This document shows, piece after piece, positions 16,545 through 25,214 of a DNA stretch of 64,000 nucleotides. Positions within the stretch are counted from its first letter, which is position 1. Each line of letters opens with the position of its first letter. A program made the translations under genes and the position numbers. The stretch spans positions 434,001-498,000 of the forward strand of contig CBDBHT010000008.1 of assembly GCA_965205965.1 (NCBI GenBank), read 5' to 3'. The notes below the pieces were generated by a model. That model searched no databases. It saw nothing but the letters and a program-made list of their open reading frames with translations, and was not told where the DNA came from. The stretch comes from Bin55 sp965205965. GTDB lineage: Bacteria; Pseudomonadota; Gammaproteobacteria; Pseudomonadales; Azotimanducaceae.

Positions 16545-17677
16545 CAATGGCATTCGTTTAGTGATCATTGTCATTCGTTTAAGGAAGTGCCCTTCACCCC
16601 TGTATGGGATGCCAGTCCTATGTTGAGTTAATCAGCAGTTTTTGCTTGCAGTCTTCTCCCTCGCTGCCACATCTTCACGGGTTTTCGGGATCGTCGTTCG
16701 AAGGATCTGCCGGGCCGGAGTCGTTGTCGGCATCGGATGATGTCGCGAACCACCTGGGTGACCGTTTCCTGTAGCGCGGATGCCTGCTTCAGCAACAGGG
16801 TTCTCGATGTCGGCCGCCACCATCGCCAGTCCGTGCTTGAAATGGGTCTGCCTGCGCGGCTTGCCATGTTCGTGCGGGCTTTCGTTCCATCGATGGTCGC
16901 CGTGACCGGAGAACCGCCGGGTCATGGCGTTCAGGGGGAAGCCGGCATAGAGTTTCTGTTGCACTCCCCGCTCGCTTGGTCCATGGAAGTCTTCCACCTC
17001 CATCCGTTGTTTGGACACCTTGTACCATTCTTCCACGCCCCATCTTGCGCGATACCGCTCCGCCAGTTGCGGGATGGTGTATCGCTTCGAATCCAGCAGG
17101 GTGGTTCCGAGGATGAAGACCGTTTTGCCGACGAGGTATTTCACCAGCCGACGGCAGTGTGCACCACAGGTGGCGAGTGTGCCTTTGCGGGGGGCGATCT
17201 CCATCACCACATCCTCTCGATCGCCGGGGATGAAATGGTCGATGTCGGCACCGGTTTTCCGCTTTATCCCGAACACCGCATGCAGTCCCCGGATCACATG
17301 CACGTGCAGCATCCGTAAACAGGATCCAGGGCTTTCCCCGCCCTTCGGCGTCCGCCAGCCAAGATGACTGCAGATGGCCGAAGCCAGCTCATCGCGACTC
17401 AAGGACGGAAACAGCTCCACCGTCCTCTGAATGTCCGCAATCCGACGGCGGGTCAGCCGCCTGCCACAAAATGTGATCGACTTCAGATCCACGATTCTCG
17501 AACCCATCCACTTTCCGTCCGAAACAATTCCATACAGCATAGTTTGCCAAAAAAAATGTCGCAACGCAACCCCTTTTTTTGAACACTCCAAAAAACAGAA
17601 ACAAGTCCCAGTCAATCAATGGGTTATAGAAAACCCTCAAAGGCGCAGATCGACTTTTCTCAAACCGAATGCCATTG
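16545..17677 (-). mobile_element. 1.13-kb DruA/IS4-type IS, copy B
   Basis: 1133 bp with CAATGGCATTCG at 16545 and CGAATGCCATTG ending at 17677. The left flank is the CRISPR repeat 5' part ending CGCGTGTACG. The right flank is CCTCCATGAT, the outer target repeat shared with copy A. Same orientation as copy A and nearly identical to it. Confidence 0.88.
16632..17507 (-). CDS. Internally deleted DruA/IS4-type transposase (copy B)
   Basis: Same fusion as copy A: N-terminal 60 residues of the DruA-like domain joined to the C-terminal part of the IS4 DDE domain, with YRARWGVEEWYKVSK retained and both catalytic Asp absent. Small differences from copy A (for example ADIQRT for SDIQRT, and CRRLVK for CLRLVK) show that the copies are close but not identical. 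The start is placed at MGSRI by alignment with the 733-residue form; the frame is open upstream to 17615. Confidence 0.75.
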   Translation of the reverse strand: MGSRIVDLKSITFCGRRLTRRRIADIQRTVELFPSLSRDELASAICSHLGWRTPKGGESPGSCLRMLHVHVIRGLHAVFGIKRKTGADIDHFIPGDREDVVMEIAPRKGTLATCGAHCRRLVKYLVGKTVFILGTTLLDSKRYTIPQLAERYRARWGVEEWYKVSKQRMEVEDFHGPSERGVQQKLYAGFPLNAMTRRFSGHGDHRWNESPHEHGKPRRQTHFKHGLAMVAADIENPVAEAGIRATGNGHPGGSRHHPMPTTTPARQILRTTIPKTREDVAAREKTASKNC

Positions 17678-18535
17678 CCTCCATGATGCGGGGCGCGACC
17701 TCGACCGCACGTAGCGTGCCGGTGCCTCTATTCAGTGCTGCCACGCACAAGCCTTGAGGTCAGACACTGTTGGACAGTCGCCACGACAGCACCTGGCGAC
17801 CGTGCCAGTCGATCACCGAAGCCAGATACACAGGTCCCAGACGCCTCGGAATGTACGTGAGGTCCGAAGCCCACACTGCGTCGCTTCGCACCATCTCACG
17901 ATCCCGTAACAGATACGGATACTGCTCGTGACCCCGGGCTGATACGCTCGTCCGTGGCTTCGGACGGATCAGCTCCAGACGCATCGCTCGCATCCGACGG
18001 CGGATGCGCCGTACACCCGCTTCCAGTCCCTGCTTCCTCAGTTCCACCTGAACGCGACGCTTGCCGTAGAACGGATGCCCTTCGTCAATGCCCTCAATCG
18101 CATCCCCAAGTGCTCGGTCCTCCACCGGCCCATGATAGAGGGCACGATAGGCACTCGAACGACTTACCGCCAGCAGCTCGCATAGACGCTTCACCGAAAT
18201 GTTCCGTCTTGGAGCCGATCATCGCCGTTCTCCGGGATCGATCCACGGGCACAGCTTTTCCTTGAGAAAGTCCCTCTCCATCGTCCGTTCCCCAAGCTTG
18301 CGGTGCAGCTCGTCCGGACCCGCATACGGCTCCGGCGACTTCGCGCCGTCCGCACCCCACGTTCAAATACCAGTACCCCTTCGTCCAGAAGCATCTGCTT
18401 CCACTGCTGGATCGGCGTCGACTGCAACACGCGCGAACCGCAACGGCAGCTTCGCCATCGTCAGATCCCCCTCAGGGCCTTCATCGCCACCTTGAACTTG
18501 AATGCCGGCGTCGTTTGCCTTGCGTCATTGTTGGT
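17678..18535 (-). mobile_element. IS3-family element, orfA and 5' half of orfB
   Basis: The minus strand holds orfA-like sequence (about 18490-18230: KALRG, then LQSTPIQQWKQMLLDEGVLVFERG) with frame breaks, and the N-terminal half of orfB (18194-17760). The element continues at 13920-13806 and 12386-12326 beyond later insertions. The outer end lies near 18535. It is degraded apart from the insertions and is the oldest layer of this block. Confidence 0.75.
17760..18194 (-). pseudogene. IS3 OrfB transposase, N-terminal part
   Basis: 144 residues beginning MKRLCELLAVSRSSAYRAL, the usual OrfB N-terminus (helix-turn-helix, residues 1-20), then DEGHPFYGKRRVQVELRKQG and the first catalytic Asp in WASDLTYIPRRLGPVYLASVIDWHGRQVLSWRLSNSV. 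A stop follows at SNSV. The second Asp region (normally NTDQGxQFT) is absent or degenerate, and the catalytic Glu segment is displaced to 13806-13920. Not functional. Confidence 0.8.
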
Positions 18536-19102
18536 ATACTATGCTCCGTCCGTGTCCCATTTTTCCGCACCACTTCATCTTAGATAACAACATATCTGAA
18601 ATTTTCAGCACGGATCAGAAAAGCAGGTTTGCTATATATGTTGTATTGTTATAGAATTCCTAAGTACTGGAAAATGAAACAAATGTTAGCTATATGAATT
18701 GCACTAGTGGTCATGGTACTGATAGCTACTTGGACGCTAAACATGGGATGCCTAGACACCCTAAGTAATAGCTGCTATTTGCACGTAAGCTGTGTTGGGA
18801 AAAAGATACACTTTAGTTAGATTCGAGCTGCGACCTGCCTTTATTCGATTTCCAACTACGTTAGCACCATGCAAAATGGCGAAGTGAGGCAATGGATAGT
18901 AGTATTTCGGGATCTGAATTTAATGGGGTTACAAGAAATATTCGTCCACACGGTCATTTTGTATTAATATGCACACTAACATGAATATTGACACAACTAC
19001 TACATATGTATATAAAAGACATGTCAACTCATAATGTCTTTTGTTAACTACTAAAATTTGCTTATATTGATAATGATAGCTCTTGTCTTGGAGGAATAAA
19101 TA
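18536..19102. other. Gap between IS3 and the sigma-4-like gene
   Basis: About 560 A+T-rich bases without a convincing gene. The last ten bases before the next gene hold its ribosome-binding site. Confidence 0.45.
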
Positions 19103-20806
19103 GTGTGTGCACTCTATGAGAAATCGCCACTGGAAGATCAATCGGTAGCAAAATCCGATCAGTCGCCCAAACCACTGACGAAGGCGAAAGAATACTTACG
19201 AGCTCTCGTAGAGATGGCAGACCTCGAAAATAGTGACCTCTCGCCTGATCAAATATCGGCAATCCTCACTGAACTGGGAGAAGTTCGTGACGTGATCCAA
19301 TCAAAAATTTCAGGTGCAGAGTTGTCGCAATCCGCAATCACTGACCGTCCAATTCACCCTATTGAGGAGACACTTCAAGAAATATTAGCCAACTGCCTTC
19401 GAGGGGACTCAAGGCATCTTAACAGTCTTACGGCAAGAATGGGGTGGAATGGTAATCGCCCTATTACACTTGAAGCAGCAGGCATTCTCTCGAATGTAAC
19501 CCGGGAACGAATCCGACAAATCGAAGACCGTATTGTTAAAAGTATTAGAAGGACGTCAAAAGAACCCTTTCTACATCTAGCTGATGCTCTACCAAGTGGA
19601 GAACCTCCTTTTTTATGGTCGGATATAGCTCGAGAAATCGCCGCGAAAGGCATAACGGCAAAACCGTGGGACGCCCGATCAATGCTTAATTTGATTCGTC
19701 TGTTAGAGCTAAGACAGGATTGGAACATCTATGAGCATAGTGAGGATGCGATTGTGGGTAATATTGATGAACGTAGATTTCATAAGATCCATACACGAGC
19801 ATGTGCGGTTTGCCGTGCATGCGGTGTCGCATCGTCAAATCATATTCATTCCGTCTTAGAGGATGAATACCAAGTTGACCATGAGTTAGTACGAAATATC
19901 ATGATGTGTTCTAACACTCTCGTCAATCTTAAAGATAATTTCTTCTGGATTCCGTCTTTACCAGAAGACCGCGACCGAGTTCGAAACGTTGCTAAGAAAA
20001 TGTTAAGTGTTTCACGTCCTCTAACTGTAGAAGAAATTCGCCCTGGTCTAGAGAACGTTTTCGATTTTAGAAACAAAGCCTCCAACCCTAAATACTCTAG
20101 AGGATTTGAGTTAGTCGTCCCACCTAATGACGTTCTCATAGCTTACTTTAGAAATCATACTGAATTTATACTGGATGACGACGGCCTCGTCGATTATGAC
20201 GGAGATCTGGGTTCCGATAAAACTTTAACCCGCACTGAACGTACTATCTTGGCCACCTTCAATGAGTACCATAAGAATGTTCTTGATCGCGACTCACTGC
20301 GAGACTACGCTGCAAAAAGACAAGTTAACATGAGCAGTTTCGAAATTGCAATGACCTATTGTTCTATAATACGTAGTGTCGGATACAACGCATGGTCACT
20401 TGTAGGGGTAACCCCATCACAGGAAGAAATTGATGCTATTGAAAAGAACGGTCGCTCCAAGATTAGGAAAAAGCGCCGCATAGCTGACTATTGGTTAAGA
20501 GACAACGTCTACCGTTGCATATATTCTATACCTCGGTTCACACACAGTCTTGTAGTTGGAGCACCTAGTCTCCTTGCGCGACGTGCAGTCAAACAGGAGT
20601 TTAGAACCGATTCACCCCAGATCGTTCGCATTAGCAAAGGGTCTGTGATTGGATTAGGTACGTTACTACAGTCCGTTGAGCATCATGAAGGTGATCTCAT
20701 TATCGTAGATTTCGACACGGCGCAAGATTACTGTCGCTGGCATGTTACACCGCAAGCGAATTTATCAATGTACAAGAATACTCAATCTCAGGCACATATC
20801 GATTAA
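19103..20806 (+). CDS. Protein with sigma-70 region-4-like helix-turn-helix
   Basis: A 567-residue soluble protein. The segment LEAAGILSNVTRERIRQIEDRIVKSIRR (about 123-150) is the VTRERIRQIE helix of sigma-70 region 4, as also used in sigma-like DNA-binding proteins. The rest (about 160-560) looks like several small winged-helix or mixed alpha/beta domains; I do not recognise them. It lacks region 2, so it is unlikely to be a true sigma factor. The start is GTG with GGAGG 8 bases upstream. It stands alone beside the IS block and converges on gltX. Proteins of this kind occur near restriction or defence loci, but its role here is unknown. Confidence 0.6.
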   Translation: MCALYEKSPLEDQSVAKSDQSPKPLTKAKEYLRALVEMADLENSDLSPDQISAILTELGEVRDVIQSKISGAELSQSAITDRPIHPIEETLQEILANCLRGDSRHLNSLTARMGWNGNRPITLEAAGILSNVTRERIRQIEDRIVKSIRRTSKEPFLHLADALPSGEPPFLWSDIAREIAAKGITAKPWDARSMLNLIRLLELRQDWNIYEHSEDAIVGNIDERRFHKIHTRACAVCRACGVASSNHIHSVLEDEYQVDHELVRNIMMCSNTLVNLKDNFFWIPSLPEDRDRVRNVAKKMLSVSRPLTVEEIRPGLENVFDFRNKASNPKYSRGFELVVPPNDVLIAYFRNHTEFILDDDGLVDYDGDLGSDKTLTRTERTILATFNEYHKNVLDRDSLRDYAAKRQVNMSSFEIAMTYCSIIRSVGYNAWSLVGVTPSQEEIDAIEKNGRSKIRKKRRIADYWLRDNVYRCIYSIPRFTHSLVVGAPSLLARRAVKQEFRTDSPQIVRISKGSVIGLGTLLQSVEHHEGDLIIVDFDTAQDYCRWHVTPQANLSMYKNTQSQAHID

Positions 20807-20818
20807 GAATATCGCGGT

Positions 20819-22306
20819 CTAACCCGTTTTGTGAAGTGCCTTCCACTCACTGTCTAGGTGCTTCATTAATTTCTTGGATATACCCCCCGCGGCCTCGACC
20901 GCTAACCGTATTCTCATACGACTAAGTTCGGTGCCAAGAATTGACATGGAATCGAAAAGTGGCAACGAAACTCGTCGCCCTGACATTGCTATAAAAAGCG
21001 GGAACAAAAAGTTTCGAAAAGGCATTCCCATACTTTCCGACAGGTCGCGCAACACCTGATAAAGATCATCCCTGTCCCATGTTTCTTGAATTTCAAGAAC
21101 ACGCAGAGAATGATCCAACACTTTCTTACACTCGTCGAGAGTCATGTTCTCGTGTGCAAAGCTTGATTCATCAAGTTTGAGTCTGTTACTAAAAAGGTAG
21201 TCGACTTGGCTTAATACATCAATAAATCTTTCCGTGCGTTTTTGAACGAGTGGAACGATCCGTTGTACTTTATTGTTACTCAATGCCCATCTACTGAATC
21301 GTTCCATGAATTCCTGCTCAGATAACGAGCGGATGTACTGGCCGTTCGTCCAATTCAGTTTTTCAATATCGAAGACCGGTCCTCGCGGAGTCACACGCGT
21401 CACGTCAAACTCCGATATCATCTCCTCAAGACTGAAAATCTCGCGTTGGTCAGGCATTGACCAACCCATAGTCGCTAGATAGTTGATCAGTGCTTCCGGT
21501 AGATACCCGCACTGCCGATAGTAATTAATACTCGTTGGATGCTTCCGCTTTGACATCTTTGACTGATCTGGATTGCGGAGCAGCGGTAAATGGAAGTGTT
21601 CAGGTTCAGTCCAGCTAAATGCTTGGTAGAGAAGCTGATGTTTCGGACAAGAGCTTAGCCACTCCTCTCCTCTAAGAACATGGCTGGTCTCCATGTAATG
21701 GTCATCAACCACTACTGCTAAGTGGTACGTTGGAAAGCCATCAGATTTCTGCAAAATTTGCATATCAACTTGATTCCATGGAATCCTGATATTACCTCGC
21801 AAACCGTCATAGAAAATACAATCACCATCGTTAGGTACGCGCAGCCGTACCACGTATGATTCCCCAAAAGCAATCTTCGCTTGAGCTTGGTCAAGTGAAA
21901 GGGAGAGACAATATCCATCATAACGAGGAGTTTCTTTTCTACGTTGTTGCTCACGTCGTATATTGTCAAGTCGCTCTGGACTACAAAAACAATAGAAAGC
22001 CGAGTCCTCGTCGATTAATCTCTGAATGTGTGACTTATAAAGGTATAGTCGCTCGCTAGACCGATACGGCCCAAACTCTCCTCCGACATCCGGACCTTCA
22101 TCCCACTCAATACCCAGCCATCTTAAGGCCTCAAAAATTGCCTTCTCTGAGCTTTCCTTGCAGCGCGATTGGTCCGTGTCCTCAATACGAAGTATAAACT
22201 GCCCACCATAGCGCTTTGCCATAGCGAGATTGAAAATTGCAACATACGCTGTGCCTAAATGAGGTGCACCGGTCGGAGATGGTGCGACACGCGTACGAAC
22301 TGACAT
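20819..22306 (-). CDS. gltX: Glutamyl-tRNA synthetase
   Basis: A 495-residue class I aminoacyl-tRNA synthetase that joins glutamate to tRNA-Glu in the cytoplasm. The ATP-binding HIGH-type motif is SPTGAPHLGTAY (residues about 10-21) and the KMSKS-type motif is KMSKRKHP (about 257-264). RVAPSPTG at the N-terminus is characteristic of GluRS. Zinc-like CFCSPERL (about 106-113) is present. Length matches bacterial GltX (about 470-495). It follows lpxC after 96 bases on the same strand and converges on the 19103 gene, with only 12 bases between stops. Confidence 0.93.
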   Translation of the reverse strand: MSVRTRVAPSPTGAPHLGTAYVAIFNLAMAKRYGGQFILRIEDTDQSRCKESSEKAIFEALRWLGIEWDEGPDVGGEFGPYRSSERLYLYKSHIQRLIDEDSAFYCFCSPERLDNIRREQQRRKETPRYDGYCLSLSLDQAQAKIAFGESYVVRLRVPNDGDCIFYDGLRGNIRIPWNQVDMQILQKSDGFPTYHLAVVVDDHYMETSHVLRGEEWLSSCPKHQLLYQAFSWTEPEHFHLPLLRNPDQSKMSKRKHPTSINYYRQCGYLPEALINYLATMGWSMPDQREIFSLEEMISEFDVTRVTPRGPVFDIEKLNWTNGQYIRSLSEQEFMERFSRWALSNNKVQRIVPLVQKRTERFIDVLSQVDYLFSNRLKLDESSFAHENMTLDECKKVLDHSLRVLEIQETWDRDDLYQVLRDLSESMGMPFRNFLFPLFIAMSGRRVSLPLFDSMSILGTELSRMRIRLAVEAAGGISKKLMKHLDSEWKALHKTG

Positions 22307-22402
22307 GTATCAATCTTAGACGTTTATTCAATATTATACAAACGCACGGATGCTTGAGCCTCCGCGGCGACTTTAATGATAGAACGATATCATTAAAGGG
22401 TA

Positions 22403-23317
22403 CTAACCGTCATAACCTCTAAGCGAATCCAAACTCTCACGCTCTTGGGTATCCGCTACGCTGTATTCAACTAATTCCCATGCATCGGGACATCTGAACA
22501 ACGCTTGTGCTAGTTTATTATTCAACGCGTGACCTGACATGTATCCGCGAAACTCTCCCATTAGTCGCAGACCAAGCAAATATAGGTCACCGATCGCATC
22601 GAGTATCTTATGTTTAACAAACTCATCAGTATATCTTAAGCCTTCTGGGTTAAGAATGCCGTAGCTTGATACACCAACGGAATTTTCTAGACTTGAGCCC
22701 AAGCAACGATTTATAGACTGAGCCTGTGATAGTTCAGCAACTAGACCAAATGATCGAGCGTACGCAATATCGTCTGAGTAGCTGCATTTGCCGAAATCCA
22801 TCTCCATCCGTTTAGGGTACCGGTTATAGACCAAATGATCCGCTACAAACTCATACCTCACCTTAAATCCGTCAAAAGGTACAAGCATTGCGGAAGCATC
22901 TCCTTGCGTTACGAATAGTTGCCGAATCACACGGATAAATTTTCTACTTGCAGATTGTTCTTGGAATCCTGCGCTATTGAGTAGCTCCATAAAATTTGCA
23001 GCACTGCCATCCATAATAGGTACTTCGCCACCTTTGACCTCAACTAGCGCATTATCGACATACGCACCCCACAACGCAGACATCAGATGTTCAACAGTAG
23101 CAATTTGTGTCCCTTTTGCTGCAATGGTCGTAGATAATGTCGTATCTGAAACATTGGAAGCATGTGCAGCAATGCGTGTATGGTTGGTATCACGGCAAAT
23201 AAATTGTATGCCTGTGTCGGCGGGAGCAGGCCGAATTGTTAACGCGACATTCTTACCGGAATGTACTCCAATACCAATAGCGTGGACGGACCGCGCTACT
23301 GTCCTTTGTGCAAACAT
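22403..23317 (-). CDS. lpxC: UDP-3-O-acyl-N-acetylglucosamine deacetylase
   Basis: A 304-residue zinc enzyme that performs the committed step of lipid A synthesis, so the cell has a lipopolysaccharide outer membrane. The N-terminal RTVARSVHAIGIGVHSGK is typical. Zinc and catalytic residues are in VEHLMSAL (His77) and HKILDAIGDLYLLG; the last catalytic His is in GHALNNKLAQAL. Length is normal (about 305). In many gammaproteobacteria lpxC closes the dcw cluster after ftsZ. Here it is separated from any division gene and is followed by gltX, another sign of rearrangement. It is divergent from dusA. Confidence 0.93.
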   Translation of the reverse strand: MFAQRTVARSVHAIGIGVHSGKNVALTIRPAPADTGIQFICRDTNHTRIAAHASNVSDTTLSTTIAAKGTQIATVEHLMSALWGAYVDNALVEVKGGEVPIMDGSAANFMELLNSAGFQEQSASRKFIRVIRQLFVTQGDASAMLVPFDGFKVRYEFVADHLVYNRYPKRMEMDFGKCSYSDDIAYARSFGLVAELSQAQSINRCLGSSLENSVGVSSYGILNPEGLRYTDEFVKHKILDAIGDLYLLGLRLMGEFRGYMSGHALNNKLAQALFRCPDAWELVEYSVADTQERESLDSLRGYDG

Positions 23318-23427
23318 TCGAATTTGTTAATAGTTGTTTCAGGTTGCACACTATACAGAGTTATTCATCAAAAGTGAAGAAATAGTGGGAAGAATGTGGA
23401 TATTTATCTCTGTCTCGATGAATAAAA

Positions 23428-24420
23428 GTGTTAGTACCTCAATTTAATGCGATATCTCGCACCTTTTCGGTTGCACCCATGGTTACTAGAACCGACCGGC
23501 ATTGTCGAACGTTAATGCGAATCATTGCGCCACGTGCAGTTCTGTATACCGAGATGATGGTCGCTGACGCATTAATACGGGGCAATCATAGCCGTATGCT
23601 AAGCTTTGACGAATCCCAACATCCCGTTGTTGCCCAACTAGCAGGGCAAGACGTATCAAATTTCGTCGCAGCTGCGAAGCTTGTAGAAAAATATGGATAC
23701 GATGCCATCAATATCAACGTAGGTTGTCCTTCATCCAAGGCGTGTAGGGGTAATTTTGGCGCGTGTCTCATGAAGAATCCCCAGCTCGTTGGCGAATTAG
23801 TTAGACGCACTCGCGACAGCATAAACTTGCCAGTGACGGTAAAGTGCCGCTTGGGTGTAGACGATTATGGTAGCTACGAGTTTCTACGAAATTTTGTCGT
23901 GGAAATGGTCTATTCTGAAGTTGATGGAATCGTTGTACATGCGAGAAAGGCCATCCTCACGGGATTCACTACACGTCAAAATAGAACATTACCTCCACTC
24001 GACTACGGCCGGGTACGCAAACTAAAACGTGAGTTCCCCAAATTGCACATCGAACTGAATGGTGGATTGAATTCCATTTCACTATTAGACGACGTGTTAA
24101 CTTGGGCGGATGGAGTTATGGTTGGTCGCCGTGCATACGAGGATTTCAGGTTCCTTGCTACTGCACACAACCATCTCTTTTTTGAAACGCAAAAGGATTA
24201 CTGTCCAATAGCGGTGATAGATCAATACTTGCCATACGTACAAAAAATGTTGGATAGCGGAATACCTCTACATCACATGACACGACATCTTTCTGGTCTC
24301 TTTCGTGGTGTAGCCGGTGCAAGACGATTTCGACATCATTTATCATCTCATGGGACAAAACAAGGTGCAGATATCAACGTTATTTACGATGGTCTTCAAG
24401 CAATGAACCTAGTCCGTTAA
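23428..24420 (+). CDS. dusA: tRNA-dihydrouridine synthase A
   Basis: A 330-residue FMN-dependent enzyme that reduces uridine 20/20a of tRNA. The N-terminal FSVAPMVTRTDRHCRTL, the NVGCPSSKACRGNFGACLM block with catalytic Cys, VHARKAILTGF, and LNGGLNS...WADGVMVGRRAYE are the DusA pattern (DusB and DusC differ in the Cys block). Length fits the family. The start is GTG at 23428, with no strong ribosome-binding site, so translation may begin slightly downstream. Divergent from lpxC with 110 bases between. Confidence 0.9.
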   Translation: MLVPQFNAISRTFSVAPMVTRTDRHCRTLMRIIAPRAVLYTEMMVADALIRGNHSRMLSFDESQHPVVAQLAGQDVSNFVAAAKLVEKYGYDAININVGCPSSKACRGNFGACLMKNPQLVGELVRRTRDSINLPVTVKCRLGVDDYGSYEFLRNFVVEMVYSEVDGIVVHARKAILTGFTTRQNRTLPPLDYGRVRKLKREFPKLHIELNGGLNSISLLDDVLTWADGVMVGRRAYEDFRFLATAHNHLFFETQKDYCPIAVIDQYLPYVQKMLDSGIPLHHMTRHLSGLFRGVAGARRFRHHLSSHGTKQGADINVIYDGLQAMNLVR

Positions 24421-24770
24421 CCGAATTAACATGTTTGAAACGACAGATTTAAATACAGTGACGGACCACAAGTTTATTTTGAATGACCTCGTTGCGCACC
24501 ACGAGCATCAAGACGTCATCCTGCCGTCCTGATTTCGGCATATACATTAAAGACTATGAAATCTCGTTCATTGATAAAGCAATGCACATGCTCGTCATAC
24601 AAGAAAAGCAGATGAATTGTGAGATCTGACGTACCGTCCAGCTTTCTGATCTACCTGTGCGAGCACGAATTTTGTCTAATCGAAATGCAGATACTTAAAA
24701 AATCAATCTCGACGAACGGAGATTTAAAGGATGGTCTACTAGACAACGGTTATATGTACCAATTAGCATT
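24421..24770. other. Gap between dusA and the SRP RNA
   Basis: No gene is supported. Only short frames are seen. The right edge ends at a long palindrome listed next. Confidence 0.5.
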
Positions 24771-24806
24771 CACACTATGAGCTGGTACGTACCAGCTCAT
24801 AGTGTG
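24771..24806. repeat. Perfect 36-bp palindrome abutting ffs
   Basis: CACACTATGAGCTGGTAC is followed directly by its complement GTACCAGCTCATAGTGTG, with no loop. It ends one base before the first paired base of the SRP RNA gene. There is no T-tract on either side, so a terminator is unlikely. It could be a strong operator, a cruciform or a cryptic insertion footprint. Confidence 0.9.
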
Positions 24807-24914
24807 GTGCTCTTGGCGGTGCCCCCGCGACGATAAACTGCAAACCCCGTCAGGCCCGGAAGGGAGCAGCGGTAGCGGTGGACTCGGGTGCCGGGGATCC
24901 ATGGTCAAGAGCAC
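24807..24914 (+). ncRNA. ffs: Signal recognition particle RNA (4.5S, small form)
   Basis: The RNA has the universally conserved SRP apical motif GTCAGGCCCGGAAGGGAGCAGC (24849 on), shown here split as GTCAGGCCCGGAAGG and GAGCAGC, with the complementary right strand GGTGGACTCGGGTGCCGGGG. The ends pair: GTGCTCTTG at 24807 and CAAGAGCAC at 24906-24914. Length about 108 bases matches the gammaproteobacterial small SRP RNA. It binds Ffh to target membrane proteins. It lies just after the 36-bp palindrome and before tRNA-Ser. Confidence 0.93.
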
Positions 24915-24944
24915 TTTCTGTTTACGGAAGCATTGCAAAGAAAT

Positions 24945-25038
<94 letters not shown>

Positions 25039-25214
25039 ATGTTAAATAACGTACTGATCGGTTGCGGAATTGCCTCGCATTGTGCAAGTAGCTATTGCGC
25101 CGATCAGACATGGACAGTGACTACTAGGTAACTATAAAACCCTCAAATGCTGGTAGTGCAAACGGCGATTGGCTGCACGAGACATATAGGGTGCGATAGC
25201 AGCACTCAAGTAGA

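Larger units (their letters stand above)
13911..17687. mobile_element. Composite transposon-like unit carrying a CRISPR array
   Basis: Two direct copies of a 1.13-kb IS (13921-15054 and 16545-17677) flank 1490 bases with CRISPR repeats and two genes. The outer flanks are identical 10-bp repeats, CCTCCATGAT at 13911-13920 and 17678-17687. The target is an IS3 orfB, whose frame reads through (PRIM-EEDGKG) once the unit and one repeat are removed. The inner flanks are halves of CRISPR repeats that both include CGCGTGTACG. Ten-base target duplications match the other copies of this IS in the window. The seen facts support movement of the whole unit; whether this was as a composite or as a cointegrate of a small circle is inference. 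Confidence 0.82.

Noticed and set aside
19103..20806. Calling it an alternative sigma factor
   Set aside because: Only a region-4-like helix is visible; region 2 and a -10 recognition segment are missing.
24771..24806. Rho-independent terminator at the palindrome
   Set aside because: No T-tract on either side, and it directly precedes rather than follows a gene on the plus strand.
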